64,000 nt of DNA from Toxoplasma gondii ME49 (Eukaryota > Apicomplexa > Conoidasida > Eucoccidiorida > Sarcocystidae): the NCBI RefSeq assembly GCF_000006565.2, contig NC_031473.1, forward strand, positions 3,078,134 to 3,142,133. Reading direction: 5' to 3'. Below the pieces are notes generated by a model, which saw only the letters and a list, made by a program, of their open reading frames with translations, was not told the DNA's origin and ran no database searches. The translations under genes were made by a program, and so were the position numbers. Of this stretch, positions 11,601 to 22,800 are shown piece after piece; positions within the stretch are counted from its first letter, which is position 1, and every line of letters starts with the position of its first letter.

Positions 11601-14600
11601 TTCTGTCTGCATGCGAGGGTAGTCTGTGTCTTTATTTGCTGTGTTTTGATGTGTGAGGCGAAAAGGGGAAGGGAGGTCTCGATGTCGAGCGTGACAGATG
11701 GTGCTTTGTAACAAAGTTCTTTACAGAGGCGCTGGCAGCTCGCACCTCTCAGGCTTTCGAACAGACATGCATGCATCGTACACGTCAATTCGTTTGTAGG
11801 TGGAGAAGCAGGTGTTTCCACTTCTGTGTCCATTTGAACTCCGTCAGCGCGTCCTGGGTGGATAAGGAGGCTGAGAGACGGATAAAGCAGCAGGGCAGGG
11901 AGAAAAGAGAATTGGCTTCTTTGTTCCAAATATCCAAGATCAATGATAAGACCTCGAGACGTAAATCCAGTGTTTTGTCTGGCCGTCCAAATTGACTTTC
12001 TCGTTCACTTTCTGAAGGAGCTTGCTTGGTGTGCGAGCTTCTGTGGCCGCTGTCCACGTTCCAGTGTCGGTACACCTGGTCACTCACACGCACCTCCGGT
12101 GTACGTGCAGATCGGAGAGCCAAACGGAGACTTTCGTGTTTTGGGTGGCTTTCGTTTCTCACAGTTCTGAGGGAAAACCAACGTGCGTTTTCAGTCTCCG
12201 CCCTTCTCGCTGCAACGTCGCAACGCAGAGTGTACATACACCTTGCTCAAGCCTGTGAGTAGTGCCTGTCTCTCGGGTGGAGGGTCTCTCGTCTTGGTTC
12301 GCTGAGAGATCCTCGCGACGGTTTTCCGGTTTTTCGTAGTGCGTTCCTCCAGGAGTCTGTTCAGCGTGCTTTTTTTTTTGATCTTGTGTTGTAAGCAGAA
12401 CTGAAAGTACATTTCCTCCCTCAGGTTTGATACACCTTGTGCACAGCAAGCTATACATGCAAACATATAGTTATATATACTTTTGTGTGTATATTCCTAC
12501 GTTTGGATCCAAAACTGTGGGGCATGCATGAACAACCTTGTGCATTTGAGTATGTGTGTGTACATACAAGACGAGCGAGCTGGTGGCGCAAGCAGTTTTC
12601 ACCATCTGTAGAGTGAAGGCATGTTCTTGTGTACACGCTGGAGGTCACTGGTGCGGTGGTTTCTCGACAACGAGGAAGAAGAGTTGCTCTCGCGAAGAAG
12701 GTAAATGCAACACGCGTCCGTACACCTGAGAGGTGCCATACCCGAGTTCGGAAAGGGGCTGTCAACGCACATGGATATGCGTAGATTCAGCAAGAGACTC
12801 ACTACGGAAGAGAGAGAATTTGGGCGCCGAGACGAAGAAGTTCTATTGGAAGAGTTTTTTGGCTGGGATGATTTTTCGATCGAAGACGGCTGTGCCTTTC
12901 GTCTGCGAATTTCATTTTATAAAAACGTGAATCAGCGTGTCCACTGGGGAGGCATGTGAATGGACAGGTTTTCTTCTGAGGCCGAGAAGAGAGCCGATTC
13001 TGTCTAGTTGAGTCGAGGAACGAGCGGAGAAAACGCTGGAAAGAGGCACGCGCCCGGATGTACAGACACCTGAAGGTTATGTGTGACCGCCAGACAACGC
13101 TTACATGTTTGAAAACATTTGTATTTGCGTGAATGTGTGTGCATGTTTCTTCGATTAACAAGCATCTGGACTAGTACGCTCGTATTTATGTGCATCAATT
13201 TCCAGGTTCTTGTGAGACAAACGAGAGACCACGGGCCTCTGGTCGCGTTCGTCTCCCAGGGTGGAAGCGCATGTTCAGTCTGGCAGTCCCCTTTTGTCGC
13301 ATGCGACTCGGACGCATGTGTCTTCTTCGTGACTTCAAGATCGCACAGACGCGCCGGATACTTTCACCTGTGACCACCGACATCCATACACGAAACGTAT
13401 GTCTTCTGCGTGCATATACATGCAAGAACGTGTATGTACATGCGTATGCATTTGTGTGTGTATGCATGCATGTGTATGGGAGAGTAGGAAGCCAGGCGGT
13501 GTGTGACTGGGGGGCACCTGTGTGTAGGCTCGTTTGACTCCGTGCTTCTTCTCCCTTCCTCATTCTTGGGCGAGGAATGGCTCACGGTTTTTTCCGGTGA
13601 CAGGGCTCGTTTCTCTGCAAGAGGCTGAAACGAGGAAGCCGCTTGCACCTGAATTTTCACGTGTATTTCCCAGAAGTGTGGACGGGATCCTCCTTGTTTT
13701 CTCGGCACCGAAGAGTCTTTGATGCCGGGCGGGTGCTTGACAGACCTGCCGGCGATTACAGGAAAGTCGACGTGTCTCTGTTTTTTAGAGTTCCTCTTGC
13801 ACAGGCGAACGTTAGGCTAACCTTTGGCTCTCTCCTTCCACCGCGGTCGTTTTGTTGTGGTCGTGGAAAGAGAAACGCGAGACCAACGATTCATCGCGGA
13901 GGGTGCAACAGAAGAGTCGACTCGGGAGGCGGGAGGTGTACATACACTGCATTTCTCGAGGCCAAATATTTCTCGTGAAATCCATTGTTCCACTTTTGGA
14001 GTCTGAAGGGTGTACCTTTCGTGGTCAAGCCCCCCTCTGTTTCGCATTTCGCGAAAGGTCTGAGACAATCCGTGGGGAGGGAAAGGATTTTTGTGTCTAG
14101 TTTTCCTCGTCTCCAATCCCTTTTTCTGTTGGGGTCGGGAGAGAAGAAGAGCACAATAGGGTGCTCCCTTAAACAGTGAATGAAGACCGCAGATCTGTCG
14201 CGCATACTCAGATGTGAACCGCCATCTGTCTACAAATCCTCATTTGCCCGATATCCTCTCTATATACACGTAGCTGTGCATACTTTGAATCGAACATTAC
14301 CTATATGCGCGTATGTGTACATGTCTGCATATTTGTGTGAAAGCGTTTTGAGGACGAACGGTAGTGACCCTGTCGTTTGCAGTCACCCTCTCCGTCTGGT
14401 TCCTTCCTCTCGCTGAAGGCGCTTCGAGAAGGAGCGTTTCTCGCGTGAGGTCGGGGACTGTGGGGTAACATACTTTCTGGAAAAAGTTCCAGTTTTTTTC
14501 GCGTTCGACCACGGACTTCTGTGGGAGACGGGGAGGCGAGCGACGACTGACAACAGTGGTCTACCTGATTCCTCTTCCCAGTTGGGACGGAGACGTTCCT

Positions 14601-14824
14601 CGAGGCCTACAACCGCGCCCTCCGTGACTCGGAGAGAAGAAACGTGTGAAGCTTCTCCAGAGAAGCTTGCTCTTCGAAGCACACAGAAAGGAGAACGAGA
14701 CGAGGAGGAGAGGATAGAGAAGATACAGAAGAGAACGAGAAGAAGATACAGCAGAAGAGGAGACGAAGAGAAGGAGGATACGAGAGAGAGGAAGACAAGA
14801 CGAAACCCAGCTTGGAGCGAGAAG
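5663..14824. other. 9-kb stretch without a supportable gene
   Basis: Many short open frames occur on both strands, the longest about 230 codons, but none shows a domain, signal peptide plus body, or paired splice sites that I can defend. The left end should hold the promoter and 5' UTR of the minus-strand MIC8-like gene. The right end (about 13.5-14.8 kb) should hold the promoter and leader of the plus-strand serine-rich gene. Texture changes across it: 6-9.3 kb has no simple repeats, while 11.3-14.3 kb has scattered TA/TG-rich runs. A lineage-specific gene with small exons could be missed here. Confidence 0.45.
11438..11456. repeat. (TA)n tract
   Basis: Short TA dinucleotide run inside a roughly 200-base stretch of alternating TATG/TGTA-like sequence (about 11340-11600). 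Confidence 0.8.
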
Positions 14825-17320
14825 ATGGAGCTTGTTGTCGGGAAGCGAACTGCGAGAAAGTCGAAGATGGCAGCAGCGACGACGATCTCGGGAGGGGTGG
14901 CGAATCGCTCTGCCTGTCCAAAAGACGTTGCCCTGACGCATAGAGAACAAGTAAGGATTTGGGCTTCCTGTAGAGTCCCATATCATCGCATGGAGTTCTG
15001 TGGATGGTCAGGAACATGTGCGTCGAGGACTGGTGCAGCTTTTGAGTTCTTTCGCCGTGTAGCCGCGTTACTGGCGCCTGCTGCTTCTACGTTGTCTGTC
15101 TTCTCTCTCTTCCCTTCTGTCGAGTTTTTCGTGTGTTCACCTAGGTGCAGAACGAAGTTCAATTCGTGGTGTTGCATCAACGAGACAAAACGCTGCAGAA
15201 CCTGCTCACACACTCATTTTTCTACATCTAGGCGTGTGCCTTCTATGCTTTTTGTGAAAAAAGAGACGTTTTGAAGGTTCTCCAATCTCCGAGCCTTCTC
15301 ATCTTTACCTTCTGAGAATTCGAGCGCTCTCGCCTCCCCTCATAACTGTTCCATGTCTCTCATGCCCGCAAGCCACACGGGTTCTTGGTGCATTCAATTT
15401 CAGTCAAGTCCTTTTAGTTTGAATAATACCGAATCACAGTGTCCACCACCATCCAAACCGTTCTCCATCCGAATAAGATGCTGAAGTTTTAGAACTCTAA
15501 TCCTTTGAGTTGGTCGCTCTCCCTTGTTTTATTCTCTGCAGTCTCTCTGCTCCCTCCGCCCGCCGTCCCCCGTGACAGCTGCGTCTTCGCAGCATTCTCT
15601 CCACTCGACATCCACCGAAGCCTCTTCAGATCCTCCGAGCCAGCGTCGGAGACGCGGAGACGCGAGGCAACGCAAGGCTGAGACTTCCAGAGAGGAGCCA
15701 CTGGGGACCCACCTCCCCTCAGACGAGACGCGTTTGGGGAAGGACAAGAAGAAGGAGAAGAGAGAGGAGGAGCAGAGACAGGGAGAGAGACAGCTGGCAA
15801 TCGAGGCATGTGGGGTCGGAGGCGCGCCGACTCCAGAGCCTCACAGAGCCAAGAGAAGAGAGCAGAAGGGAGAGAAAAGGGGGAAGAAGGCGAGAGACAC
15901 TGCAGCGAAGAGAAAAGAGAGAGAAGCGTTCGCGTCGTGCTCTCTGGAGGCGAAGGAGGTATCTGTGTCGACACACTCGCAAGCTATTCTCGCTGTCTCT
16001 GAGGGCGGGTCTTCTCGTGGGGGTTTGATCGCTTCGGACGTCTCTGCCGGCTCGAGGGCGCCGCTCCTGCCTTCTGTCTCCTTTGTCTCCCGCAGGTCTT
16101 GTGAGGCTGCGAAAGTGTCTTTGGCAGCAAGAAACGAGTGCGTGCAGCCTTGCAACAAAGCAGAGACAAACGGAGACAGTCCGTATCGAGTGGCAGGAGA
16201 CACGCCCTTTTTGCGTTTGTTGGCTCTGCTCCAGAAACCTGCGTCTTCAAACGGTGTGGGAAGAGCCGCTTCACAGGCCTCACCGGGTGTATGTACAGCG
16301 CAGACGGCTTCGGACGCCGATCGCGGAGTTGCTCGCGAGGCGGGAGGAACAATGAGTCAGACGCAGGTCCCACTGCATGCAAGGAAACTGTGCGAAAGGG
16401 ACGACATGACGACGGAGGAAAGACACCGAGAACAGGGAAGAAGTCTGCTTGCACTTCTCAAGCGACAAGGAGACAGGATTTCTTATGCGCGTGACCAGTC
16501 TTCGAGTCTCAGTTCTTGTTCTTCTGATTCACAGTCTTCTTCTCTCTCGTCCGTTCTCTCTCCTTCGTCTTCTTTCCCGTCGTCTTCGCCTTCGTTCCTT
16601 TGTTCTGTCTCTTCATCTGCTCAAAGTCCAGCAGAGGCATCTACGACAAGAAAGGAGACAAGTCAAGGGCGGCGAGGCAGGAGGACTGGCAAGAAAGTTA
16701 ACCAAGACGGCGGGGAACCGACATGTCAGAAAGTCTATTCCGACGGTTCTTCCACGAAGCCTGTGTCGAAGAGGAATGGTGGTCGTTTCCCCGTGTCTCC
16801 GATCAACAGCACGGCCTCTGCTGCTACTCCTCTTTCTTTCTGTTCTTCCTCTGCGTCTTCTGTTTTTTTCTCTTCTTGTCGGCCGAAGGGGAGGACGGAG
16901 GATGGAGAATTACCGTTCCAGTTTTCAAGTGAGAAAAGTGACAAGGCACTTTCGCCTCTTCCTCCACAGACTTCAACGAAGCTCTCACCCCACGAGGTTC
17001 GTCAAGACACTCTCGCTGCTTCGTCGCTCTCCGTCTCCTCGTCCTCTCGCTTTTCCCCCCTCGCTCCTTCTTCTTCGTCTTCTTCGTTCTCTTCGTCTTT
17101 TTCCTCTTCTGCTTTCGCTCTGTCGCCGTTGGGCTTGAAGGGAACGTTCGCGCTCCCGGCCTTCATGCGATCCCCAGATCCGTCGAAAGTTCGTATGCCA
17201 TGTGCGTTTTTGAGTCGAGCTGGAAGGCAGTCCGAGAGGGGAAGCAGAGAGAGGGTCGGAGCGAGCGGCGACGGCCCAGAAGAGCCTGTGAGCCAAAGAA
17301 TGGCCTTCGCACTCGCGTGA
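14825..17320 (+). CDS. serine-rich basic protein of unknown function, two exons
   Basis: Exons 14825-14950 and 15542-17320 join in phase (donor CAA|GTAAGG, acceptor CTGCAG|TCT) to give 634 residues. Upstream of 14825 the frame stays open but has no ATG. The N-terminus is basic (MELVVGKRTARKSK). Residues about 60-160 are rich in Arg, Lys and Glu. The middle has two leucine-rich short helices (FLRLLALLQ and SLLALLKRQGD). The rest is dominated by serine runs up to a less biased C-terminal segment (LPAFMRSPDPSKVRMPCAFL). I recognise no catalytic domain and no membrane segment. The last segment loosely resembles the proline-containing decapping-activator motif of PNRC/EDC1 proteins, but that is only a pattern match by eye. 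The two exons share one frame and a good intron, which argues for a real gene despite low complexity. Confidence 0.62.
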
Positions 17321-17964
17321 AGGAAGAAGAAGGAGTGGGAGAAGGAGAGTTCAGCAGGCAGGGAGGGAAAGGATGCAAGAGAAAGAGAAAATTAGAGACG
17401 AGCTGAGAGGAGGAGGAGGAAGAAGAAAAGTCGAGGTACAAGAGAGGACATCAAGGAGGAAAAGAGAGGAAACACACAGAAGGAGTAGTAGAAACGTCTG
17501 GAGGAGAGGAAAGCAAAGCAGAGCGAAACCGACAGAGAGAAGAAGTCAAGGCCGAAGAGAGAAGAAAAGATGACAGAGGAGCGACGAAGACAGAGAGGAA
17601 ACGAGAAGTTGAAGGAGAGACGAGAAAAGAGAGGAGACCCCAGAAGAAGAGAGAAGATGGGAGAATACGAGTGGAGATCGAAGAAAGAAAAGGACGTACT
17701 GATGAAGGGAAACGAACACAAAGGAGAGAGAGGATGAAAGAGAGAAGTGAGAGGAGAATGGAAAGACCGAGGCTCAAGCGAAGGTTGGGGAGAGAGACAA
17801 GGAAATAGAAGAAACAGCACGACCGAGCTATAAGAAGAGACATTTTGAGAAACACTGAAGACGACAGACAGAGACGTGAGAGCGCAGAACCGAACAAGCA
17901 GCAAAGAACATGCATTTCGCCTCAGACACGCTCATGAGAAGGCTGCTCTCTCACATACGCACGC

Positions 17965-17991
17965 ATATATATATATATATATATATATATG
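17965..17991. repeat. (TA)n tract
   Basis: Uninterrupted TA dinucleotide run of about 26 bases just after the purine-rich 3' flank of the serine-rich gene. Confidence 0.9.
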
Positions 17992-18331
17992 TCTGTATTT
18001 AAACATTCATGTAGAAAAATACATGTATGTACGTATATGTGGGCGTGATTTGTTCTTCGTGATTGCATGTTCAAATATGTCTGGCGCAAGTCTGGGGTCC
18101 GGCGTCGCGGAGACGAGGCATTTCCGATTTTTCGAAATGGTATTTTTCGCTGAAGAAGTGCCTAGACACCCTCGCGCCTGCACCCTCTGTCTTCGACCGT
18201 CATTTTTCTTCTGTCGCTGGGCCGTGTGCTGCGTTCTTCCACTTTTTACGTTCTCCCCTTCTGAAGATGCCAGCTTTTTTGAGGACTGTGCGCCTTCGAC
18301 CTCGGGATTCACGGATTTCCAGGAAAAAGTA

Positions 18332-18460
18332 AAAAACAATGCCGGAAGCTGTTGTGGCTTGCAGCACCCCAAATCCCCATCCTACTGCTTCTTCTGTCAG
18401 TAGATGTTGAACGCTAGCGAATGCACAGAATGCTTCTGAAGTAGACCGACGCACCAGAGA
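18332..18460 (-). pseudogene. cob: nuclear mitochondrial insertion: cytochrome b (cob) fragment
   Basis: Read on the minus strand, this 129-base stretch encodes about 43 residues including CAFASVQHLLTEEAVGW followed by LQATTAS. This matches the segment of apicomplexan mitochondrial cytochrome b around the second membrane helix, whose general form is SVQHxxREVxxGWxxRxxHATxAS. It carries substitutions at normally invariant places (the Arg after GW and the haem-ligand His before ATTAS are changed), so it is a decayed copy. It stands alone in an intergenic region with no start, no other cob sequence and no gene around it. Toxoplasma-type nuclear genomes are known to carry many such fragments. It is not an expressed gene. 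Confidence 0.8.
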
Positions 18461-18660
18461 CATTTCGGAGTGATTTTCTCGGGCACAATGGTCACTGCAA
18501 CGACAAGACGACAAATGGTCTCTGTTGATGGAGAACCGCAATTTGTCACCCCTCGAAAGCACAATTGCCTCGCAAGTAAAGGAAAACCATGTAGGCTGTA
18601 AAGAGAAACTGAGGCTTCTTCATAAATCATGCAAATGACAGCCATCAGATATAAACCAAC

Positions 18661-18676
18661 TATATATATATATATA
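18661..18676. repeat. (TA)n tract
   Basis: Short uninterrupted TA dinucleotide run in the convergent intergenic region. Confidence 0.8.
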
Positions 18677-19023
18677 AGTAGTTAGATTGATCTACAGCGA
18701 TAGATGTGTATCTGACGGACATACGGATCCGAACAGAGAAAGCGGAAAAAAAACAATTCTTGAGTTCCCGTGACTTCAGACAAAGGGAGTGGGGGAAAAC
18801 ATTCCAGGGGAATGTCTTTATCTTTCGTTGAAGCTTGCCGTTTCCTGTGTGTCGTGAGGCCCTCACATCCTCCACATATCGCAATCTACTGTGTATATAA
18901 ACATGTGCTTATCTGACCGTGGATCTACAAATGCATCAACATATATAACGCATACGTACCTAGATATATATTAACGCGTATATGAGCATATGTGTCTTAT
19001 TAACCATATCTACAAATATAAAG

Positions 19024-19048
19024 ATATATATATATATATATATATATG
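19024..19048. repeat. (TA)n tract
   Basis: TA run embedded in a wider TA/TG-rich patch (18890-19080). Confidence 0.9.
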
Positions 19049-19765
19049 AATTTGGATATATCTGTAGGGAATTATGTGTGAGTCGCCGTATCTACAAAAC
19101 TCGCGGCTTCTGCCTATCATGAAGCAGGACTGTTTCGTTTTTTCCAGAATGCATGCGACTTTCGCGACGCGCAGTTTCCCCGTTGCTTCGGTCGAAAAAT
19201 TTTTGAAGAGTGGTCGCGTTGAAACGAGCAATTCGATTTTTTGACGACATCCACACGGGGAGACGCGCCGAGTCCATTTTTCGTCGCCCTCAGACGTCGC
19301 GAGAAAGACGTCTGTCTTCAGCTCCAAACATCCAGAGATTAATCTCTGGGAAGGAGAATTGCGCAGACGTCAAAGGCGAACTCGCAGAGTGAAAAGAACG
19401 CTGCGAGAAGCTTCAGAGTCGCCCCGAAACGCGCATGCAGTCAAAAAAAATCGAAACGGTCCCCCAGCTCCTGAGAGGGGCAACATGAAAAACGAGACAC
19501 ATTCAGCGGTACTGCACAGCTCCCCAAAACTCATATCTCCTGGAGACTCCCAGACCAGAGAGAGCTGTGGACGACACTGGGCACACATACTGCATGCCCA
19601 TACATGCCTATTTGTATACGATACACATGCTCACCTACGTAAATATGCATATACTTAGGTTCACAAAAATGTATCGATTTCCATACGAATATCTTTACAT
19701 ATGTACACTGATTTATTTGCAGCTGTTAGTTTGTGATACGCATTCACCTACATACAAATACACCC

Positions 19766-19790
19766 ATATATATATATATATATATATATG
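19766..19790. repeat. (TA)n tract
   Basis: TA run about 30 bases beyond the stop codon of the 2-oxoglutarate dehydrogenase gene, so probably within its 3' UTR. Confidence 0.9.
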
Positions 19791-19821
19791 TTTGTATATT
19801 TGCACATGCGTACATCTGTTT

Positions 19822-22800
19822 TTATTTGTTTTCTTGTTTGTGCAAATATTTTTCCAAGTACGAGTGAGTGGTGCGGTTGATGTCGAGGGCGTCTTGCAGG
19901 AGTTGCGCTAGCTCTTGGTCGTGGAGTTTCTTGTCGCCGACAGCAGTCGCCGCGCAAACGTCTCGGCCAGCGTAGATTGGAGACCGAATGCCGTTCGGGA
20001 AATTCAGGTGTCGCAGCGAAGATTCAATGCGTTTGGATGTGTAGAACCAAGCACCTGTTTGAACAAAATCCGAAAGGAGCGCCTTGGCATGAACAAGAGA
20101 GACAAGCGCGCAAAATCACGAATCGCCGGCCAAGGACAAAGAGGAACCATGGCGGAGAGACAAAGACACACCGAAACAACGACAACTTACCGCCTGTGTG
20201 AGTCAGAAAGACACTGTCCTCCAAATCCACTATACATCTAGCGATTTCAAAACATAAATATACGTATGTGAATGAATGTATGTTTGTAAATACATATATA
20301 TACATATATATATATGTATATATATACATATTATGTGGATGAATAAGCCAGGCTGTCTTAGTCTTTTCTCTCTGAAGTGTCTCCTCTTCGTATCCCTTTT
20401 CTCTCACCTTGGTTCATGGGCTCTTCTTGCGCCCAGACGACAGACTTGAGATTCGGGAAGCGCTTCAGGTCCTCAATGAAAAGATCAAAGGGGAAGGGAG
20501 ACAGCTGCTCCATGCGCGCAATGGCGATCTTGTCGCCTGGCAGGCAACAAAGCGAAGAAAACGAAGAAACACTCGCAAAAGAGCCAGGCAAGTGCGACAT
20601 TTACAGTGGAGAAAGAGACACAAGCAGGCGAGGGAGCAACCACCACAGAGAAACACAGAAAAGGAGGGACACAGAGAAAGAGAGCAAATGAGAGAAAGAG
20701 GGAGAGAGAAAAAATATAGAACGAGAGAAGGGAGAGCTGCAGAGAGAGACGCTGGGAGAGGAAAAGAAAAAGACAGGAAGAAAAGGAAAGAAAAAAGACG
20801 AACCATCTCCGTTTTCGTCGCCGTTCTTCATCTTGTCTTTGCCAGCAATGAGGTCGTAGTAGACCTGACCACTGCACGCAATTAGGCGCGTGACCTTCTC
20901 GGGTTCGGCAGTCTTGTCGGGGATGTATCTATGAAAAAAACAAAAAACAAACAAAAAAACAGAAACAGAAATGGATTCCCGGTTCAAAGTTAAAAAGAAC
21001 AGGTCCAAAAAACGGAGAGTAAGTGCTTCGATGCAGGCATCGTTGTGTGGCCTGCTGCGGCCATATTATGTGTTTATATGCAACTACAAATATTCAAATT
21101 ATACACACACATAAATATAAGATATATTTATATATACATATATCTAAACTGTAAACCCTGAATATATATATATATATATATACATTTGATTAATATATAA
21201 ATATATTTATAACTATACCTCCAGCATCGTATATATTGACAGGAACATTCACAAATGCATGGTGAAAGATATGTATACGAATATTCATATATATATATAT
21301 ATATATATATATGTAGACATGTAGATGTATATTTATCCTGCAAGGAAGAGCGGGAGAGGGGCGTTACCTTCTGAAGCGAGTGCCCTCGTTGAGTTGGTTC
21401 AGCGTGCACATGGCCGCCCGCATTTTCAGCATGCGCTTGGGAGAGAAGATGATCAGAGGCTTTCGGAATTCGCGATGAACCTGTCGACGCAGCGCGTGGA
21501 AGGTGTTTGCCGGTGTGCTCGGCATGATCACCTGAGAAACGAGCAACGCTGAAACGCAGAAAATAAGACCGCGCACAGAGAACAGGCGAGCGGCAACGCG
21601 AGGGACACAGCCATAGCGAGGAAGAGAAAAGACAGCCGCGAGACAGAGAGCAAGATGGAGAGACACAGGAACGCACAGACAAGTCGAGAGAACACAAAGA
21701 ATGACGCACCTGGAGATTGTGTTGCTGAATGATGCTGGACTTCTCCAGTTCCCAGTTTTCATGGTGAATGACGTCCTCGCGGTCGTCGCAAAGTTGAAGA
21801 ATTCTCTCGATGCGTCCGGACGAATGTTCCGGGCCTTGTCCGTCGTAGCCGTGCGGGAGCATGACCACAATGCCTGAGGAAACGGGGAATCCAGGCCTTT
21901 TGCCGTCGGAGCTTTCTCGCGTTTGCCACACAACATGCTTCACATATGTCATGTCTTTTCCGCATTTCTCGCGATCGACCTCTCCAGTTCTCCTTCCAGG
22001 CCAACGGAGACTCCATCGAACCAGGCACGAGCAACGAGAAAAGAAACGCACTCGCAGTCCGCTTTCTGAATCTCCAGAGCTCCTGCACCGCTCAAACGGC
22101 CATCGGCAAATCTACGCCAACGCAGTTGCTCCAGTGTTGAAGAAACCCAGGCATGCAAATATAAACAAATATATCAAGATGTACACAAATGTACACGTGT
22201 ACCTGTATCTGTATACATTTAGTCATAGACACAGTTGCATACACAAAAATAGAGTCGTCCTTGGCTGCACTAGACAGCTCTAGACATCAGTACGCACTAG
22301 GCGTATACATACACACATAAATATATATCTATATATCTATATATGCCGATTAAAATGCACAAATATATCTATATCTATCTATATTTATATATCTGTGCGG
22401 GTATGAGAGTAGAATTTGGGGAGCGGGAATGCAGCGCGGATATGTTGTGGGTTTACCGGTTTGCTTGTTCCACTTGACTTCACCGCTGGCGATGAACTGA
22501 TCGATGATGATTTGTGCGCCGTTCGCAAAGTCCCCGAACTGCGCCTCCCAAATGCACAGAGAGTCAGGATGTTCGAGCGAGTAGCCGAGTTCGTAGCCCA
22601 TCGCTGCAGAAAATGTTCACGGAGAAATGCCCGAAAAAGTAGAACACACGCGCTGCGCGTCTCCAGGAGCAAATCTACAAAACACTGCATTCTTCACTCT
22701 TCTGCACCGAGTCCTACGAATTCACATACATATACAAATATGTACATGTTTGTAACAGAGAACAACCGCCTCCATAGGTGCATATTCATATATATATACA

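Larger units (their letters stand above)
17321..19821. other. convergent intergenic region
   Basis: This lies between the 3' ends of the plus-strand serine-rich gene and the minus-strand dehydrogenase gene. 17330-17900 is strikingly purine-rich on the plus strand. Next come a (TA)n tract, a cytochrome b fragment (listed separately), and more (TA)n tracts. No gene was recognised. Confidence 0.6.
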
